Shown here: positions 16,603-25,511 of the stretch, piece after piece
Layout of the letters: each line of letters opens with the position of its first letter
Numbering within the stretch: position 1 is the stretch's first letter
Assembly: GCF_020510685.1 (NCBI RefSeq)
Contig: NZ_CP075185.1
Location: forward strand, 2,542,001 to 2,606,000
Origin: Dechloromonas denitrificans
GTDB lineage: Bacteria > Pseudomonadota > Gammaproteobacteria > Burkholderiales > Rhodocyclaceae
DNA length: 64,000 nucleotides
Direction: 5' to 3'
The notes under the pieces: generated by a model
Databases searched by the model: none
Told to the model about the DNA's origin: nothing
Seen by the model: the letters and a program-made list of their open reading frames with translations, nothing else
Position numbers and translations under genes: made by a program

Positions 16603-17598
16603 ATGTCCGATTACGAAAACGTCCAAACCTTCCAGTTCTCCGGTGATCCGCAAGGCAACCGAAGTGGTTCAAGCATGTCCCGCCCGGGTGGTGTGGTCGA
16701 ATACAACGTGTCACCAGCTGCCAATCAAGGCCAACTGATGGATGCCCCCCGGGGTGCCAGCGTTCAATCTGGTCTGGGTGGTGTGACGACCACGATGAGC
16801 GGTCAAACCCATTCGGCCCCGGCTGTCTCCACCTTCAACACTGCTGATCTCGTTGGAGGCCACAGTGATTTCCTCGGCACCGCTCGAAACAGTGGCATTC
16901 CGGCCCGTGGCAATCTTCAGCCGTCCAGCGTCGTGACCTTCCAAGGCATGGAAGTTGATCTGGCGACCTTGGAGGCTCTGGGGGAAGTGAAGCGCACCGC
17001 CACCGGTTACGAGACAGCCACCCCGGCCAGTAATCAACAAGCTGGCAACCAGCCACAGCAACAGCCGCAAGCCCAGCAACAGAACAGCCCGGATGGTCTT
17101 GAGGCTTTCCCGGCAGAAGTTGAGTCAGCTTTTGCCAATGCCATTGATCCGGTGCCACAGGCGATTTACGACCAGTCGATTGCCCGGGTATTGGAAGGTG
17201 GTCTGGAGTCGATCAACATCAACGAGATTGCCGCTCTGTCTGGTATGTCCCCAGCAGAAGCCCAGCAACGTGCTGAGTTCGTCGTTCAGGCATTCACCAT
17301 GCAAGCTGATCAGATCGCCAAGGCCCAAGGTATCGAGACCCCGGCAGAGGTCTGGGAGTGGGCGAAGACTGAACAGGGTGAAAAGTTTGCTGATGCTCGT
17401 CGTCAGCTGGCCTTCACCCGGAACACCGCGCCTCTTCGGTCGCTGGTTGATTCCTACTTCCGCGAAGTGCCCCCGACTGTGGAGGCCCTGAAGCGTGGTG
17501 GTTTCAATGTTCGTCAGGACACGGCTGGAAATACCGTGTTCAACCTGAATGGCAATTGGATGACCCCGGAAGCTGCTGCTCGGGCTGGTCTGATCTAA
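16603..17598 (+). CDS. Unknown phage-like protein, possible scaffold or virion component
   Basis: 331 residues. The N-terminal 150 residues are low-complexity (Gly, Ser, Asn), followed by a glutamine-rich linker at 145-165 (NQQAGNQPQQQPQAQQQ). The C-terminal half (about 170-331) is helical and acidic and ends NLNGNWMTPEAAARAGLI. A disordered N-terminus with a helical C-terminus suits a scaffold or minor virion protein (inference). It is the last gene before a strong terminator hairpin. The largest of the unknown genes in the island, and the best query for finding relatives of the element. Confidence 0.65.
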   Translation: MSDYENVQTFQFSGDPQGNRSGSSMSRPGGVVEYNVSPAANQGQLMDAPRGASVQSGLGGVTTTMSGQTHSAPAVSTFNTADLVGGHSDFLGTARNSGIPARGNLQPSSVVTFQGMEVDLATLEALGEVKRTATGYETATPASNQQAGNQPQQQPQAQQQNSPDGLEAFPAEVESAFANAIDPVPQAIYDQSIARVLEGGLESININEIAALSGMSPAEAQQRAEFVVQAFTMQADQIAKAQGIETPAEVWEWAKTEQGEKFADARRQLAFTRNTAPLRSLVDSYFREVPPTVEALKRGGFNVRQDTAGNTVFNLNGNWMTPEAAARAGLI

Positions 17599-17615
17599 GC
17601 AGAAAGCACCCACAG

Positions 17616-17656
17616 AAAGCCCCGTAACGGTCTCCCCGAGGCCCTAGCGGGGCTTT
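17616..17656 (+). terminator. Terminator hairpin after the phage-like gene row
   Basis: AAAGCCCCG (17616-17624) pairs with CGGGGCTTT (17648-17656), a 9 bp stem. The T residues are at the stem end and only a short T-poor tail follows. It could serve either strand. Confidence 0.6.
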
Positions 17657-17724
17657 CGTACGTCTGGGTTAACGAACCCCTTACCCAATCATTTACCGGC
17701 CCCCTGTGGCCGCCAAGGAAAGCA

Positions 17725-18054
17725 ATGCAAGACAAACAAAATGCCTACTACTGGTATGGCCGTATGAGTGGGCACCTGTCCCAATTCCAGAACTGCCCCA
17801 GCAAGGAAGCTAGAGCAGCAATGCTGATGGCACTGAGCGAGTATCAGAAGGCTGTTGCCGATGGCCTGACCATTTGTAAGCGCCTCCCCGAGCCTCTGCG
17901 GAATGCCAAGACCTTTTCCGCATGGTATCGCCGCCAACTTGAGGAAGCATTGGCAATGTTCCAGATCAACCCGAGTGCTGACCGCCTGAGTGCGATGGAA
18001 GAACACCTGACCGGCTATCTGGATGCTGTGGCAACGGGGCGGGTCAAGCCGTAA
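17725..18054 (+). CDS. Small helical protein of unknown function
   Basis: 109 residues, helical throughout, with aromatic residues clustered near the start (YYWYGRMSGHLSQFQNC) and no membrane segment. It follows the terminator at 17616-17656, so it may have its own promoter. GGAAAGCA just before the ATG is a weak ribosome-binding site. Not recognised. It converges with the membrane protein gene at 18077. Confidence 0.55.
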   Translation: MQDKQNAYYWYGRMSGHLSQFQNCPSKEARAAMLMALSEYQKAVADGLTICKRLPEPLRNAKTFSAWYRRQLEEALAMFQINPSADRLSAMEEHLTGYLDAVATGRVKP

Positions 18055-18076
18055 TGGAGCCTCGTTGTTCTACTGA

Positions 18077-18622
18077 TTACTTACACCCAAGCCATGTGGG
18101 CAAATCAAAAGTAATCCAGTGCCAGGGGAATGTTTTGATAAAGACGATGGCATGGAGTCCCATGAAAACATAAGGAACCCCTTGTTCAATGTGACTAATC
18201 GGGCGATACAGTTTCGGATTCTTGCCGCGATCCATTGCATCCCACTCGGCTTCATAGGGACTGATCGGTAATCTTTTCTCGATTTTATGAATCACTGCAA
18301 ACTTAGCGGTATTCAGATTTCGATAGGATGTTATTAGCGCCTCCCAAAGCACGGACAGCGCAATGCCCCCTAGTGCCAGCATCCACATGTATTCACCGGT
18401 TTCCTTGGCTGAGAGGTAGCCAACAAAAGCAAGGATGGCGGAGTTGACGCTAAGAAAATAGGAGTTCGCGGACACCCGGCGACTGCTAATCCGGTCTGCC
18501 ATCTCCACGTAAAGTTTGTATTGATCAAGAAGGTGGGAGTACCACTTTTCGTTGTGAGGGTAGACCTGCCCATCACTGATCTCGTTAAAGAGACCGCTCT
18601 TATCAACTTCCGGGTCTGACAT
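18077..18622 (-). CDS. Small membrane protein paired with TIR protein, putative defence effector
   Basis: 181 residues. A helical N-terminus (HLLDQYKLYVEMADRISSRR, about 30-49) is followed by two hydrophobic segments (about 53-71 and 78-96), a soluble stretch and a third hydrophobic segment (147-165). From memory, the layout resembles proteins annotated as RipA-family octameric membrane proteins and the SLATT-type two-helix effectors linked to nucleotide-signal immunity. Its ATG directly abuts the stop codon of the TIR gene with no gap, so the two are co-translated. A pore-forming or membrane-damaging effector is the natural guess; no ligand-binding domain such as Macro or SLOG is visible. 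Confidence 0.6.
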   Translation of the reverse strand: MSDPEVDKSGLFNEISDGQVYPHNEKWYSHLLDQYKLYVEMADRISSRRVSANSYFLSVNSAILAFVGYLSAKETGEYMWMLALGGIALSVLWEALITSYRNLNTAKFAVIHKIEKRLPISPYEAEWDAMDRGKNPKLYRPISHIEQGVPYVFMGLHAIVFIKTFPWHWITFDLPTWLGCK

Positions 18623-19012
18623 TTATCGACCACCACCAATTAGCAATTTCAGATTCGGCCAAGTCCACTTATAAATTTTGTCTGTCGAAGAGGCTGTAGT
18701 TGGTTTGGTCATGTTTCCCTCAGAGTAAGCGGCAAGAAGGAAATAGTCTTTGCCCAGCTCCTTTGCCATCGCGAGTTCATGGGCAACACCTGTTGCAGAT
18801 GCCATGTTACGACCGCAGAGGACACAAACGATGTCTACGTATGCAAGCTTGGCTTTGATTTTTGCTTTCCAGTCGCCAGAAAGATGCTCCTTTGAAGACC
18901 AGTCAGCAAGATCGAAAGGGGAGTCGGCAAGCTTTGATTGACCTACTAGCAGATGCTTTTGCCCCTCATCATTGTCGTAGTCGAAGCTAATGAATACGCG
19001 CTTATTAGCCAT
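18623..19012 (-). CDS. TIR-like domain protein (DUF1863, ThsB-like)
   Basis: 129 residues forming a single TIR-like domain of the MTH538/DUF1863 type seen in Thoeris ThsB. It starts KRVFISFDYDND, continues with SGDWKAKIKAKLAYVDIVCVL split around the family's W, and keeps the likely catalytic glutamate E79 in GVAHELAMAKELG. In Thoeris, such proteins sense phage and make a NAD-derived signal that triggers a second protein. Here the partner is the abutting membrane protein, not a SIR2-SLOG or Macro-TM ThsA, so this is not a standard Thoeris pair. The family call is from motifs. Confidence 0.75.
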   Translation of the reverse strand: MANKRVFISFDYDNDEGQKHLLVGQSKLADSPFDLADWSSKEHLSGDWKAKIKAKLAYVDIVCVLCGRNMASATGVAHELAMAKELGKDYFLLAAYSEGNMTKPTTASSTDKIYKWTWPNLKLLIGGGR

Positions 19013-19112
19013 GCACCTTCCCCTAAATGTTGATTTTATACGAATTGAAAAAGCTCAAAATTGCCGAAAAAGTACACTCTGCATAGCCTTGGTTGGCTAG
19101 CGTCTCGGGAAT

Positions 19113-19700
19113 TCAAAACTCATAAGTGATCGTGTTGTTGCTTTCTGAGATCATCTTGTTGGCAAATAAAATGTCAATAATTCTGTCAATGTCGCTTTGG
19201 GCAATGTTCTTCTGGAACATAGATGAGATGTGCTGCGACAAGGTTGCACGCTTGCGTGGTCGCGACTTTTTTTCCGATTTACTCAGTAGTTCAAACACGC
19301 GTTTGTAGTTGGGTTCTTCGCTAGTGGCGGACTTTGGCTCAAGCTCAAGTAAGCTATTTATGCGTTTGCACTTTAACCCCTGCTTATTCAGGTGCCGAAG
19401 CAAGGGATCAAACCCTTTGTCTTTGGATAGGACTATGCAGTGAAGGGCCGGCGACTTTTCAATCACGCGCCCAAGTTGGCAGGCAATGTAAAAATCGAGG
19501 GCGTTACTTCCATTCCCCTCGACACGCTGCCATTCAACTCGACTACCCAGCTTTTGAGCGCTTGCCACAAGATCGATAGGCACGCTCTTTTGGCCGGAAC
19601 CAACAAAAATTACGACATGAAAATTATCTTCAAGACGAGTCAAGTCGACTTGTTGAACATTCTCAAAATCCACAAGCAATAATTTATGACCCAATCTCAC
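19113..19700 (-). CDS. PIN/NYN-type RNase with C-terminal winged helix
   Basis: 195 residues. The first 120 residues look like a PIN_7/NYN nuclease: LLLVDFENVQ (D10), GNGSNALDFYIACQLG (a central aspartate) and VLSKDKGFDPLLRHL carry the acidic residues that would bind metal. The tail (LSQHISSMFQKN...IDRIIDILFANKMISE) resembles a small winged-helix or OST-HTH-type RNA-binding domain. PIN/NYN proteins of this kind recur in defence islands. It lies 100 bases upstream of the TIR gene on the same strand and may belong to the same system; the gap leaves that open. Confidence 0.7.
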   Translation of the reverse strand: MRLGHKLLLVDFENVQQVDLTRLEDNFHVVIFVGSGQKSVPIDLVASAQKLGSRVEWQRVEGNGSNALDFYIACQLGRVIEKSPALHCIVLSKDKGFDPLLRHLNKQGLKCKRINSLLELEPKSATSEEPNYKRVFELLSKSEKKSRPRKRATLSQHISSMFQKNIAQSDIDRIIDILFANKMISESNNTITYEF

Positions 19701-20000
19701 CTCGACGTGGAAGTTAAACCCTGACCGCTACTTAAGTACCCCAGCATTTTTTACTCAATGATAATACGAGGACGATGACAGCGGTGTGCTGTGCGCTACA
19801 TGCATTGGACTAAGTTGCACGGCAGAGTGAGGCTTTGGGACAACGGAGGCTCGACTATTCTTCATGCCTCAATCCATCTAAGCGGTGCATGAGATGGTGA
19901 TACTTCGCACAAAGGAAGTGGGGGCGAGTCACGAAGCTTCTCGAAAATAATTTCGAGGAAAATCCACCGCCAAAACGTGTGGTAAAGGCGTGTGGTAAAT
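19701..20000. other. Non-coding right end of the island
   Basis: No gene is supported here on either strand. The segment holds the right-hand pair of integrase arm-type repeats (listed separately) and presumably the promoter of the minus-strand PIN gene. The rest shows no recognisable structure. Confidence 0.5.
19977..19999 (+). repeat. Integrase arm-type repeats, right end
   Basis: GTGTGGTAAA at 19977-19986 and 19990-19999, 13 bp apart, matching the left-end pair in sequence, spacing and orientation. They lie about 61 bp inside the right attachment repeat. Confidence 0.65.
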
Positions 20001-20050
20001 GAAAAACGCCCGATCTCGTAACCCATTGATTGGATTCAGAAATCAGGCGT
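20001..20050 (-). terminator. Terminator of tRNA-Asp supplied by the island
   Basis: ACGCCCGAT (20006-20014) pairs with ATCAGGCGT (20042-20050) with one mismatch. On the minus strand the stem is followed by five T residues (20006-20002). It lies just downstream of tRNA-Asp but inside the island, replacing the original terminator left at 7581-7627. Confidence 0.65.
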
Positions 20051-20059
20051 CTAAAATTG

Positions 20060-20086
20060 TTGGCGGAGTGGACGGGACTCGAACCC
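20060..20086 (+). repeat. Right attachment site, 27 bp direct repeat within tRNA-Asp
   Basis: Identical to 7638-7664. It covers the 3' acceptor stem and T-arm of tRNA-Asp, so the island restores a whole tRNA gene at its right boundary. Confidence 0.92.
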
Positions 20087-20137
20087 GCGACCCCCGGCGT
20101 GACAGGCCGGTATTCTAACCAACTGAACTACCACTCC
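20061..20137 (-). tRNA. tRNA-Asp (GTC anticodon)
   Basis: The 77-base gene starts GGAGTGGTAGTTCAGTTGG and has the anticodon loop CCTGTCACG (GTC), the T-loop GGTTCGAGTCC and an encoded CCA end. All four arms pair. It is close to E. coli tRNA-Asp. A TATTAT at 20188-20183 on the minus strand could be its -10 element, but no clear -35 is seen. It is the integration site of the island. Confidence 0.97.
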
Positions 20138-20258
20138 GCGTTGGGTTGCCGCTGAACAGGCCGGGCAACTTCGAACGGGGCGGATAATAGCACGCTCCCG
20201 CGGGGCCGCCAGCTTTATAGCGACTACAATTCGCGACTCCCCGTCCACACACCCAAAA

Positions 20259-21872
20259 ATGATCGACACCGGATCGCTGAATTTTCACTGGTCGCAAACC
20301 ATGGTCGCCGGCTTTGTCGCGGCCGGCGTTGCCGATGCCGTCATTTCGCCCGGCTCGCGCTCGACGCCGCTCGCACTGGCGATGTTGCGCCAGCCCGGAT
20401 TGCGTTGCGAGATGGTGATCGACGAACGCAGTGCCGGATTTTTCGCCCTCGGCATCGCCAAGGCCAGCCAGCGCCCGGTGCTGCTCCTCGCCACCTCCGG
20501 CACGGCGCCGGCCAACTGGCTGCCGGCAGTGATCGAGGCCAGCCAGGCCGGCGTGCCACTGATCCTGCTATCGGCCGATCGCCCGCCGGAACTGCAGGAC
20601 TGCGGCGCCAACCAGACGGTGGATCAGATCCGCCTGTTCGGAACGCATGTCCGGGCCTGCCATGCCCTGGGGACGCCCGAGGCCGGCTTCGCACCGGCCT
20701 ATCTGCACCGGCTGACGGCCCGCATTGTCGAGCAGGCAAGCTGGCCGCACCCTGGGCCGGTCCATATCAACCAGCCGTTTCGTGAGCCGCTGGTGCCGAC
20801 CGGTGCGACGGTGACCAGCAACTTGCCGGCGAGAATCCGCGTGGCGCCGCCGACGCTGCAGCCGGACCTGGCCGCCATCGACGAGATCGCCGAACTCATT
20901 TCCGGCCGCCCCGGCCTGATCGTCTGCAGCGAGCAGCCCGCTGCTGCGGGCTTTGCCCAGGCTGTGACGGCCCTCGCCGCGCGCCTGGATTGCCCGGTTC
21001 TCGCCGAACCGCTGTCGAATCTGCGCTTCGGGCCACACGACCGGGAGCGACTCTGCGTTCGTTACAACCATTGGCTGAATGATCGCGAATTCGTCGATGC
21101 CCATCGGCCCGAGTGGGTCCTGCACTTCGGAGCCTGGCCGGTCGGTCGCCAGCTGCAGAACTGCCTGGCCGGCGCTGCGCTTGCCCTGGTGCAGATCGAG
21201 CCCTGGCCGCGGTGGACGGATCCGTCCGACAAACTGACTCACCTGCTGCGCGCCGATCCGCTCGCCGCCTGCCAAGCCCTGCTCGCTTGCGCACCGGCAC
21301 CGACCCCGGCCGGCTGGATGAGTGCCTTCGCCACGAGGGATGGTGCAGTGATCGATGGCGAGGCGGCGGCACATATCGCCGCCCTGCTTGACGCCCTGCC
21401 GGAGGGCACGCCGCTCTTCGTTGGCAATTCGCTGGCCATCCGCCAACTCGACAGCCACTCAGGCAGCAGCGACCGGCCTCGTCAGTTTTTCGCCAACCGG
21501 GGCGCCAGCGGCATCGACGGCAACATCTCGAGCGCCATCGGAATCGCCGCTGTGCATGGCCGGGTCGCGGCATTGCTCGGCGATCTCACCTGTCAGCACG
21601 ATCTTGGCGGACTGGCCATGGCCCAGGGGCGCGATGTCGTCATCGTGGTGGTCAACAACGGGGGCGGCGGCATTTTCGCAGCGCTGCCACAGGCCCAATT
21701 GCCGGAATTCGAGCACGGCTGGCGCACGCCGCAGCAGATCAGCTTCGAGCACGCCGCACGGACTTTCGGGCTGGGCTACGCCAACGCCGGCAGCACCCCG
21801 ACCTTCGCCGCAGCGCTGGACCATGCTTTCCAAACCGGTGGTCCGTGGCTGGTTGAACTGGTTCTCGAGTAA
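20259..21872 (+). CDS. menD: 2-succinyl-5-enolpyruvyl-6-hydroxy-3-cyclohexene-1-carboxylate synthase
   Basis: 537 residues, the usual length of MenD. It is a thiamine-diphosphate enzyme of menaquinone synthesis that joins isochorismate and 2-oxoglutarate. ISPGSRSTPLALA and the ThDP glutamate region (VIDERSAGFFALG) are near the N-terminus; the substrate loop SGTAPANWLPAV follows; and GDLTCQHDLGGL with NNGGGGIF forms the GDx...NN cofactor motif. No other men gene is in the window. The start lies 121 bases from the divergent tRNA-Asp. Confidence 0.95.
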   Translation: MIDTGSLNFHWSQTMVAGFVAAGVADAVISPGSRSTPLALAMLRQPGLRCEMVIDERSAGFFALGIAKASQRPVLLLATSGTAPANWLPAVIEASQAGVPLILLSADRPPELQDCGANQTVDQIRLFGTHVRACHALGTPEAGFAPAYLHRLTARIVEQASWPHPGPVHINQPFREPLVPTGATVTSNLPARIRVAPPTLQPDLAAIDEIAELISGRPGLIVCSEQPAAAGFAQAVTALAARLDCPVLAEPLSNLRFGPHDRERLCVRYNHWLNDREFVDAHRPEWVLHFGAWPVGRQLQNCLAGAALALVQIEPWPRWTDPSDKLTHLLRADPLAACQALLACAPAPTPAGWMSAFATRDGAVIDGEAAAHIAALLDALPEGTPLFVGNSLAIRQLDSHSGSSDRPRQFFANRGASGIDGNISSAIGIAAVHGRVAALLGDLTCQHDLGGLAMAQGRDVVIVVVNNGGGGIFAALPQAQLPEFEHGWRTPQQISFEHAARTFGLGYANAGSTPTFAAALDHAFQTGGPWLVELVLE

Positions 21873-22022
21873 GACTCAAAACCCGGTGTCGATTTCAGGT
21901 TTTGACCGGATGTAGGAGAATGGCGGCCCCGACCATCGCCCTCGTTTTTGAGCGACATCGCTGCCCTCAGAAAAGCCAGACACACCTTGAAAAAAGAATC
22001 TCCCGCACCCGCTGCCGGCACG

Positions 22023-24590
22023 ATGCCCGGCCTCGAAAAACACACGCCAATGATGCGCCAGTACCTGGCGCTCAAAGCGAACCATCCGAGCACCTTGCTG
22101 TTCTACCGGATGGGCGATTTCTACGAGCTGTTCTATGAGGATGCCGAGAAGGCCGCACGTCTGCTCGACATCACGCTGACGACGCGTGGCCAGTCGGCCG
22201 GGGTGCCGATCAAGATGTGCGGCATTCCCTTCCATTCGCTGGAGCCGTATCTGGCGCGCCTGGTCAAGCTCGGCGAATCGGTGGTGATCTGCGAACAGAT
22301 CGGCGATCCGGCGACCAGCAAGGGGCCGGTCGAGCGGGCCGTGGCGCGCATCGTCACGCCTGGCACACTAACCGACGCGGCGTTGATCGACGACAAGCAG
22401 GACATCTGGTTACTGGCGCTGACCACCACCCGCAACACGGCCGGCCTGGCCCGCCTGAATCTGGCCAGCGGCGAATTCATTTTGACCGAGGTGCCGAGCG
22501 AGCAGATTTCCGCCACGCTGGAGCGCATCCGGCCGGCCGAAATCCTTTATCCGGAATCCTGGCAACCGGACTTCCCGCTGGATATGGCGCGGACCCGCCA
22601 ACCGGACTGGTATTTCGAATTCGATTCGGCCAAGCGCTTGCTCTGCGAGCAGTTCAAGGTCGCCTCGCTCTCCGGCTTCGGGGCCGAAGGTCTGCGCCCG
22701 GCTGTCGCCGCGGCGGGCGCCCTGCTGCAGTACGCCCAGGCAACGCAATCGGGTAGTTTGCCGCATTTGCGGGCCTTGACCGTCGAACTGGAAGGCGCCT
22801 ACCTCGGCCTCGACCTGGCCACCCGGCGCAATCTTGAATTGACCGAAACCCTGCGCGGCCAGCCGTCGCCGACGCTGTTCTCGCTGCTCGACAACTGCGT
22901 GACCAGCATGGGCTCGCGCCTGCTCCGCCACACGCTGCACCACCCGCTGCGCGAGCGCGCCATTCCGGCCGCCCGCCACGGCGCGGTCGAGGCGCTGCTC
23001 GAAGATTACGGCCGGATGGCCGGCGACGTGCGCCGCGAATTGAAAGGGATGGCCGATATCGAACGCATTGCCGGCCGCATTGCCCTGCGTAACGCCCGGC
23101 CGCGCGACCTGGCCAGCCTCCGCGAATCGCTGGCCGGACTGGCTGGTCTGCGCGCCCCACTGGCCGGCAACACCGCACCGCTGCTCGGCCAACTGGAACT
23201 TGATCTGGCAACGCCGGCGGCGACGCTCGACCTGCTGATCCGTTCGATCGCCGCCGAACCGTCGGCCCAGATCCGCGACGGCGGGGCCATCGCCCCCGGT
23301 TACGATGGCGAGCTCGACGAACTGCGCTCGCTGAACGACAACTGCGGCGCCTACCTGGTCGACATGGAGGTGCGCGAGCGCGAGCGCACCGGCATCGCCA
23401 GCCTCAAGGTCGAATTCAACAAGGTGCATGGTTTCTATATCGAGGTGACGCACGCCCACACCGCCAAGATTCCCGACGATTACCGCCGGCGCCAGACGCT
23501 GAAGAATGCCGAGCGCTACCTCACCCCGGAATTGAAGGCCTTCGAGGACAAGGCGTTGTCCGCCCAGGAACGCTCGCTGACCCGCGAAAAACTGCTTTAC
23601 GAGGCGATCCTCGACGAGTTGCTGCCGGCCGTTCCGACCTTGCAGACGATCGCCCGCGCCGTCGCCCAGCTCGACCTGCTGGCCGGCTTCGCCGACACGG
23701 CGCTGAAGCGCAACTGGAGCAAGCCAGAGTTCGCCGCGGAAATCGGGCTGGCCATCGCCGGCGGCCGTCATCCGGTGGTCGAAGGGGAAATGTCCAACGG
23801 GGCCGAAACCTTCATCGCCAATGACTGCCTGCTCGCCGAAAACCGCCGTCTGCTGTTGATCACCGGCCCGAACATGGGCGGTAAATCGACCTACATGCGG
23901 CAAACCGCGTTGATCGCCCTGCTCGCCCACATCGGCTGCTACGTGCCGGCCGACCGGGTGGTACTCGGTCCGCTCGACCGCATCTTCACCCGCATCGGCG
24001 CCTCCGACGACCTCGCCTCCGGCCGGTCGACCTTCATGGTCGAAATGACCGAGGCCGCCGCCATCCTCCACCACGCGACGCCGAACAGCCTGGTGCTGAT
24101 GGACGAAATCGGCCGCGGCACCTCGACCTTCGACGGCATGGCCCTGGCTTTTTCGATCCTCCGTCACCTGATCGACAAGAACCGCTGCCTGACACTGTTC
24201 GCCACCCACTACTTTGAACTGACCCGGCTGTCGCACGAATATTCGGAACTGGCCAACGTCCATCTCGATGCGGTCGAGCACAACGACCGCATCGTCTTCC
24301 TGCATGCCGTCGAGGAAGGCCCGGCCAACCAGAGCTACGGTATCCAGGTCGCCGCCCTGGCCGGCATTCCAGGTGCCGTGGTACGCGCCGCCCGCAAGCA
24401 ATTGCGGGAATTCGAGCAGCGCGCCGCGGTGGATCCGCTGCAACCCGATCTGTTCACCCAGGGCGAACAGGAACCGGCCGAAGCGGAGCCGCATCCGGCC
24501 CTTGAACAGCTGGCGACGCTCGACCCGGACAGCCTGACGCCGCGCGAGGCGCTCGATGCCCTGTATGCGCTGAAGGGTCTACTCCAATGA
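22023..24590 (+). CDS. mutS: DNA mismatch repair protein MutS
   Basis: 855 residues from ATG 22023. The mismatch-binding motif [11 protein letters not shown] lies near residue 30, and Walker A ([14 protein letters not shown]), the signature STFMVEMTE and Walker [17 protein letters not shown] lie near residues 615-705. The reading frame runs back to a TTG at 21948, but E. coli-type MutS proteins begin about ten residues before HTPMM, which supports ATG 22023. Its stop overlaps the next start by ATGA. MutS recognises mispaired bases and recruits MutL. Confidence 0.97.
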   Translation: MPGLEKHTPMMRQYLALKANHPSTLLFYRMGDFYELFYEDAEKAARLLDITLTTRGQSAGVPIKMCGIPFHSLEPYLARLVKLGESVVICEQIGDPATSKGPVERAVARIVTPGTLTDAALIDDKQDIWLLALTTTRNTAGLARLNLASGEFILTEVPSEQISATLERIRPAEILYPESWQPDFPLDMARTRQPDWYFEFDSAKRLLCEQFKVASLSGFGAEGLRPAVAAAGALLQYAQATQSGSLPHLRALTVELEGAYLGLDLATRRNLELTETLRGQPSPTLFSLLDNCVTSMGSRLLRHTLHHPLRERAIPAARHGAVEALLEDYGRMAGDVRRELKGMADIERIAGRIALRNARPRDLASLRESLAGLAGLRAPLAGNTAPLLGQLELDLATPAATLDLLIRSIAAEPSAQIRDGGAIAPGYDGELDELRSLNDNCGAYLVDMEVRERERTGIASLKVEFNKVHGFYIEVTHAHTAKIPDDYRRRQTLKNAERYLTPELKAFEDKALSAQERSLTREKLLYEAILDELLPAVPTLQTIARAVAQLDLLAGFADTALKRNWSKPEFAAEIGLAIAGGRHPVVEGEMSNGAETFIANDCLLAENRRLLLITGPNMGGKSTYMRQTALIALLAHIGCYVPADRVVLGPLDRIFTRIGASDDLASGRSTFMVEMTEAAAILHHATPNSLVLMDEIGRGTSTFDGMALAFSILRHLIDKNRCLTLFATHYFELTRLSHEYSELANVHLDAVEHNDRIVFLHAVEEGPANQSYGIQVAALAGIPGAVVRAARKQLREFEQRAAVDPLQPDLFTQGEQEPAEAEPHPALEQLATLDPDSLTPREALDALYALKGLLQ

Positions 24591-25507
24591 ACCGCTGGCT
24601 GGCCGCCCTCCTGCTCGGCTGGGCAACGCTGGCCAGCGGTGAAACCTGGCATTTCGGGCTGATCGGCGATGTACCCTATTCGGCTAACGAGCGCCGCGAA
24701 CTTCCGCACATGCTGGCGAGCATCGCCGCCAGCCAGGTCGATTTCATCGCCCATATCGGCGACATCAAAAATGGCCAGGAGCGTTGCGACGACAGCCTGT
24801 TCGCCGATCGCCACGGGCTGTTCAACTCCAGCAGCGTACCTTTCGTCTTCGTCCCGGGCGACAACGAATGGACCGATTGCGAGCGCCTGTCGAATGGCGG
24901 CTATGCGCCGCTCGAAAGACTCGGCAAGCTGCGCAGCCTGTTCTGGCAAGACCGCTTTTCGCTGGGCCAGAAAAAGCTGCCCCAAGACCGTCAAGCCGGC
25001 GGCTATCCGGAGCACGCCCGCTTCCGGCTCGGCCCGGTCTTGTTCGTCACTCTCAACCTGCCGGGCGGCAACAACAACTTCGGCGAGACCGACCAGGCGC
25101 GTGCCGAATACCGGGCACGCAACCCCGTCGTGCTGGCCTGGCTGAGCGAAAACTTCGCCCTGGCCCGGCGTGAAAAACTGGCCGGCATCGTCCTGCTCTT
25201 CCAGGCCAATCCGGGCTTCAAGCACTTTGCGCAAGGCATCGCCCACCGCGGCTACCGGGAGTTTCTCGAACAGCTGCAAGCCGAAACGCTGAATTTCCCC
25301 GGCCAGGTCGTCGTCGTGCACGGCGACACCCATGCCAGCCGCATCGACCAGCCGCTACGCGACCGTCAAGGCAAGCGGCTCGGCAACTTTACCCGGGTCG
25401 AGACTTTCGGCTACCCGCTGATGGGCTGGACGCAGGGCACCATCGATACCGCCGCCGCGTCGCTCTTCCGTTTCGAACCCCATGCCTGGCCAGACAAGGG
25501 CAACTGA
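24587..25507 (+). CDS. Secreted calcineurin-like metallophosphoesterase
   Basis: 306 residues. A signal peptide ([18 protein letters not shown]) ends near residue 18. The phosphoesterase metal motifs are visible as LIGDVPYS (D-x-P variant of DxH), [15 protein letters not shown] (GDNE) and [10 protein letters not shown]. The protein should work in the periplasm on a phosphate ester of unknown identity. It is translationally coupled to mutS by ATGA, which is probably an operon accident and not a functional link. Confidence 0.85.
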   Translation: MNRWLAALLLGWATLASGETWHFGLIGDVPYSANERRELPHMLASIAASQVDFIAHIGDIKNGQERCDDSLFADRHGLFNSSSVPFVFVPGDNEWTDCERLSNGGYAPLERLGKLRSLFWQDRFSLGQKKLPQDRQAGGYPEHARFRLGPVLFVTLNLPGGNNNFGETDQARAEYRARNPVVLAWLSENFALARREKLAGIVLLFQANPGFKHFAQGIAHRGYREFLEQLQAETLNFPGQVVVVHGDTHASRIDQPLRDRQGKRLGNFTRVETFGYPLMGWTQGTIDTAAASLFRFEPHAWPDKGN

Positions 25508-25511
25508 GGCC

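Larger units (their letters stand above)
7638..20086. mobile_element. tRNA-Asp-integrated genomic island (12.4 kb)
   Basis: The island is bounded by 27 bp direct repeats of the tRNA-Asp 3' end, with an intact tRNA-Asp at the right boundary and an integrase at the left. Inside are restriction-modification genes, a serine recombinase, a row of small phage-like genes on the plus strand (13370-18054) and a defence-like group on the minus strand (18077-19700). There is no large terminase, portal, major capsid, tail or conjugation gene, so it is neither a complete prophage nor an ICE. A phage satellite or phage-derived integrative element is the best reading. The R-M and TIR/PIN genes look AT-richer than the surrounding chromosome. 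Confidence 0.9.

Noticed and set aside
18077..19012. Assignment of the TIR/membrane pair as a standard Thoeris system
   Set aside because: No ThsA (SIR2-SLOG or TM-Macro) is present, and the membrane protein has no visible ligand-binding domain. Reported instead as a TIR-associated candidate.
7638..20086. Complete prophage
   Set aside because: No large terminase, portal, major capsid, tail or lysis gene could be found, and the length is too small.
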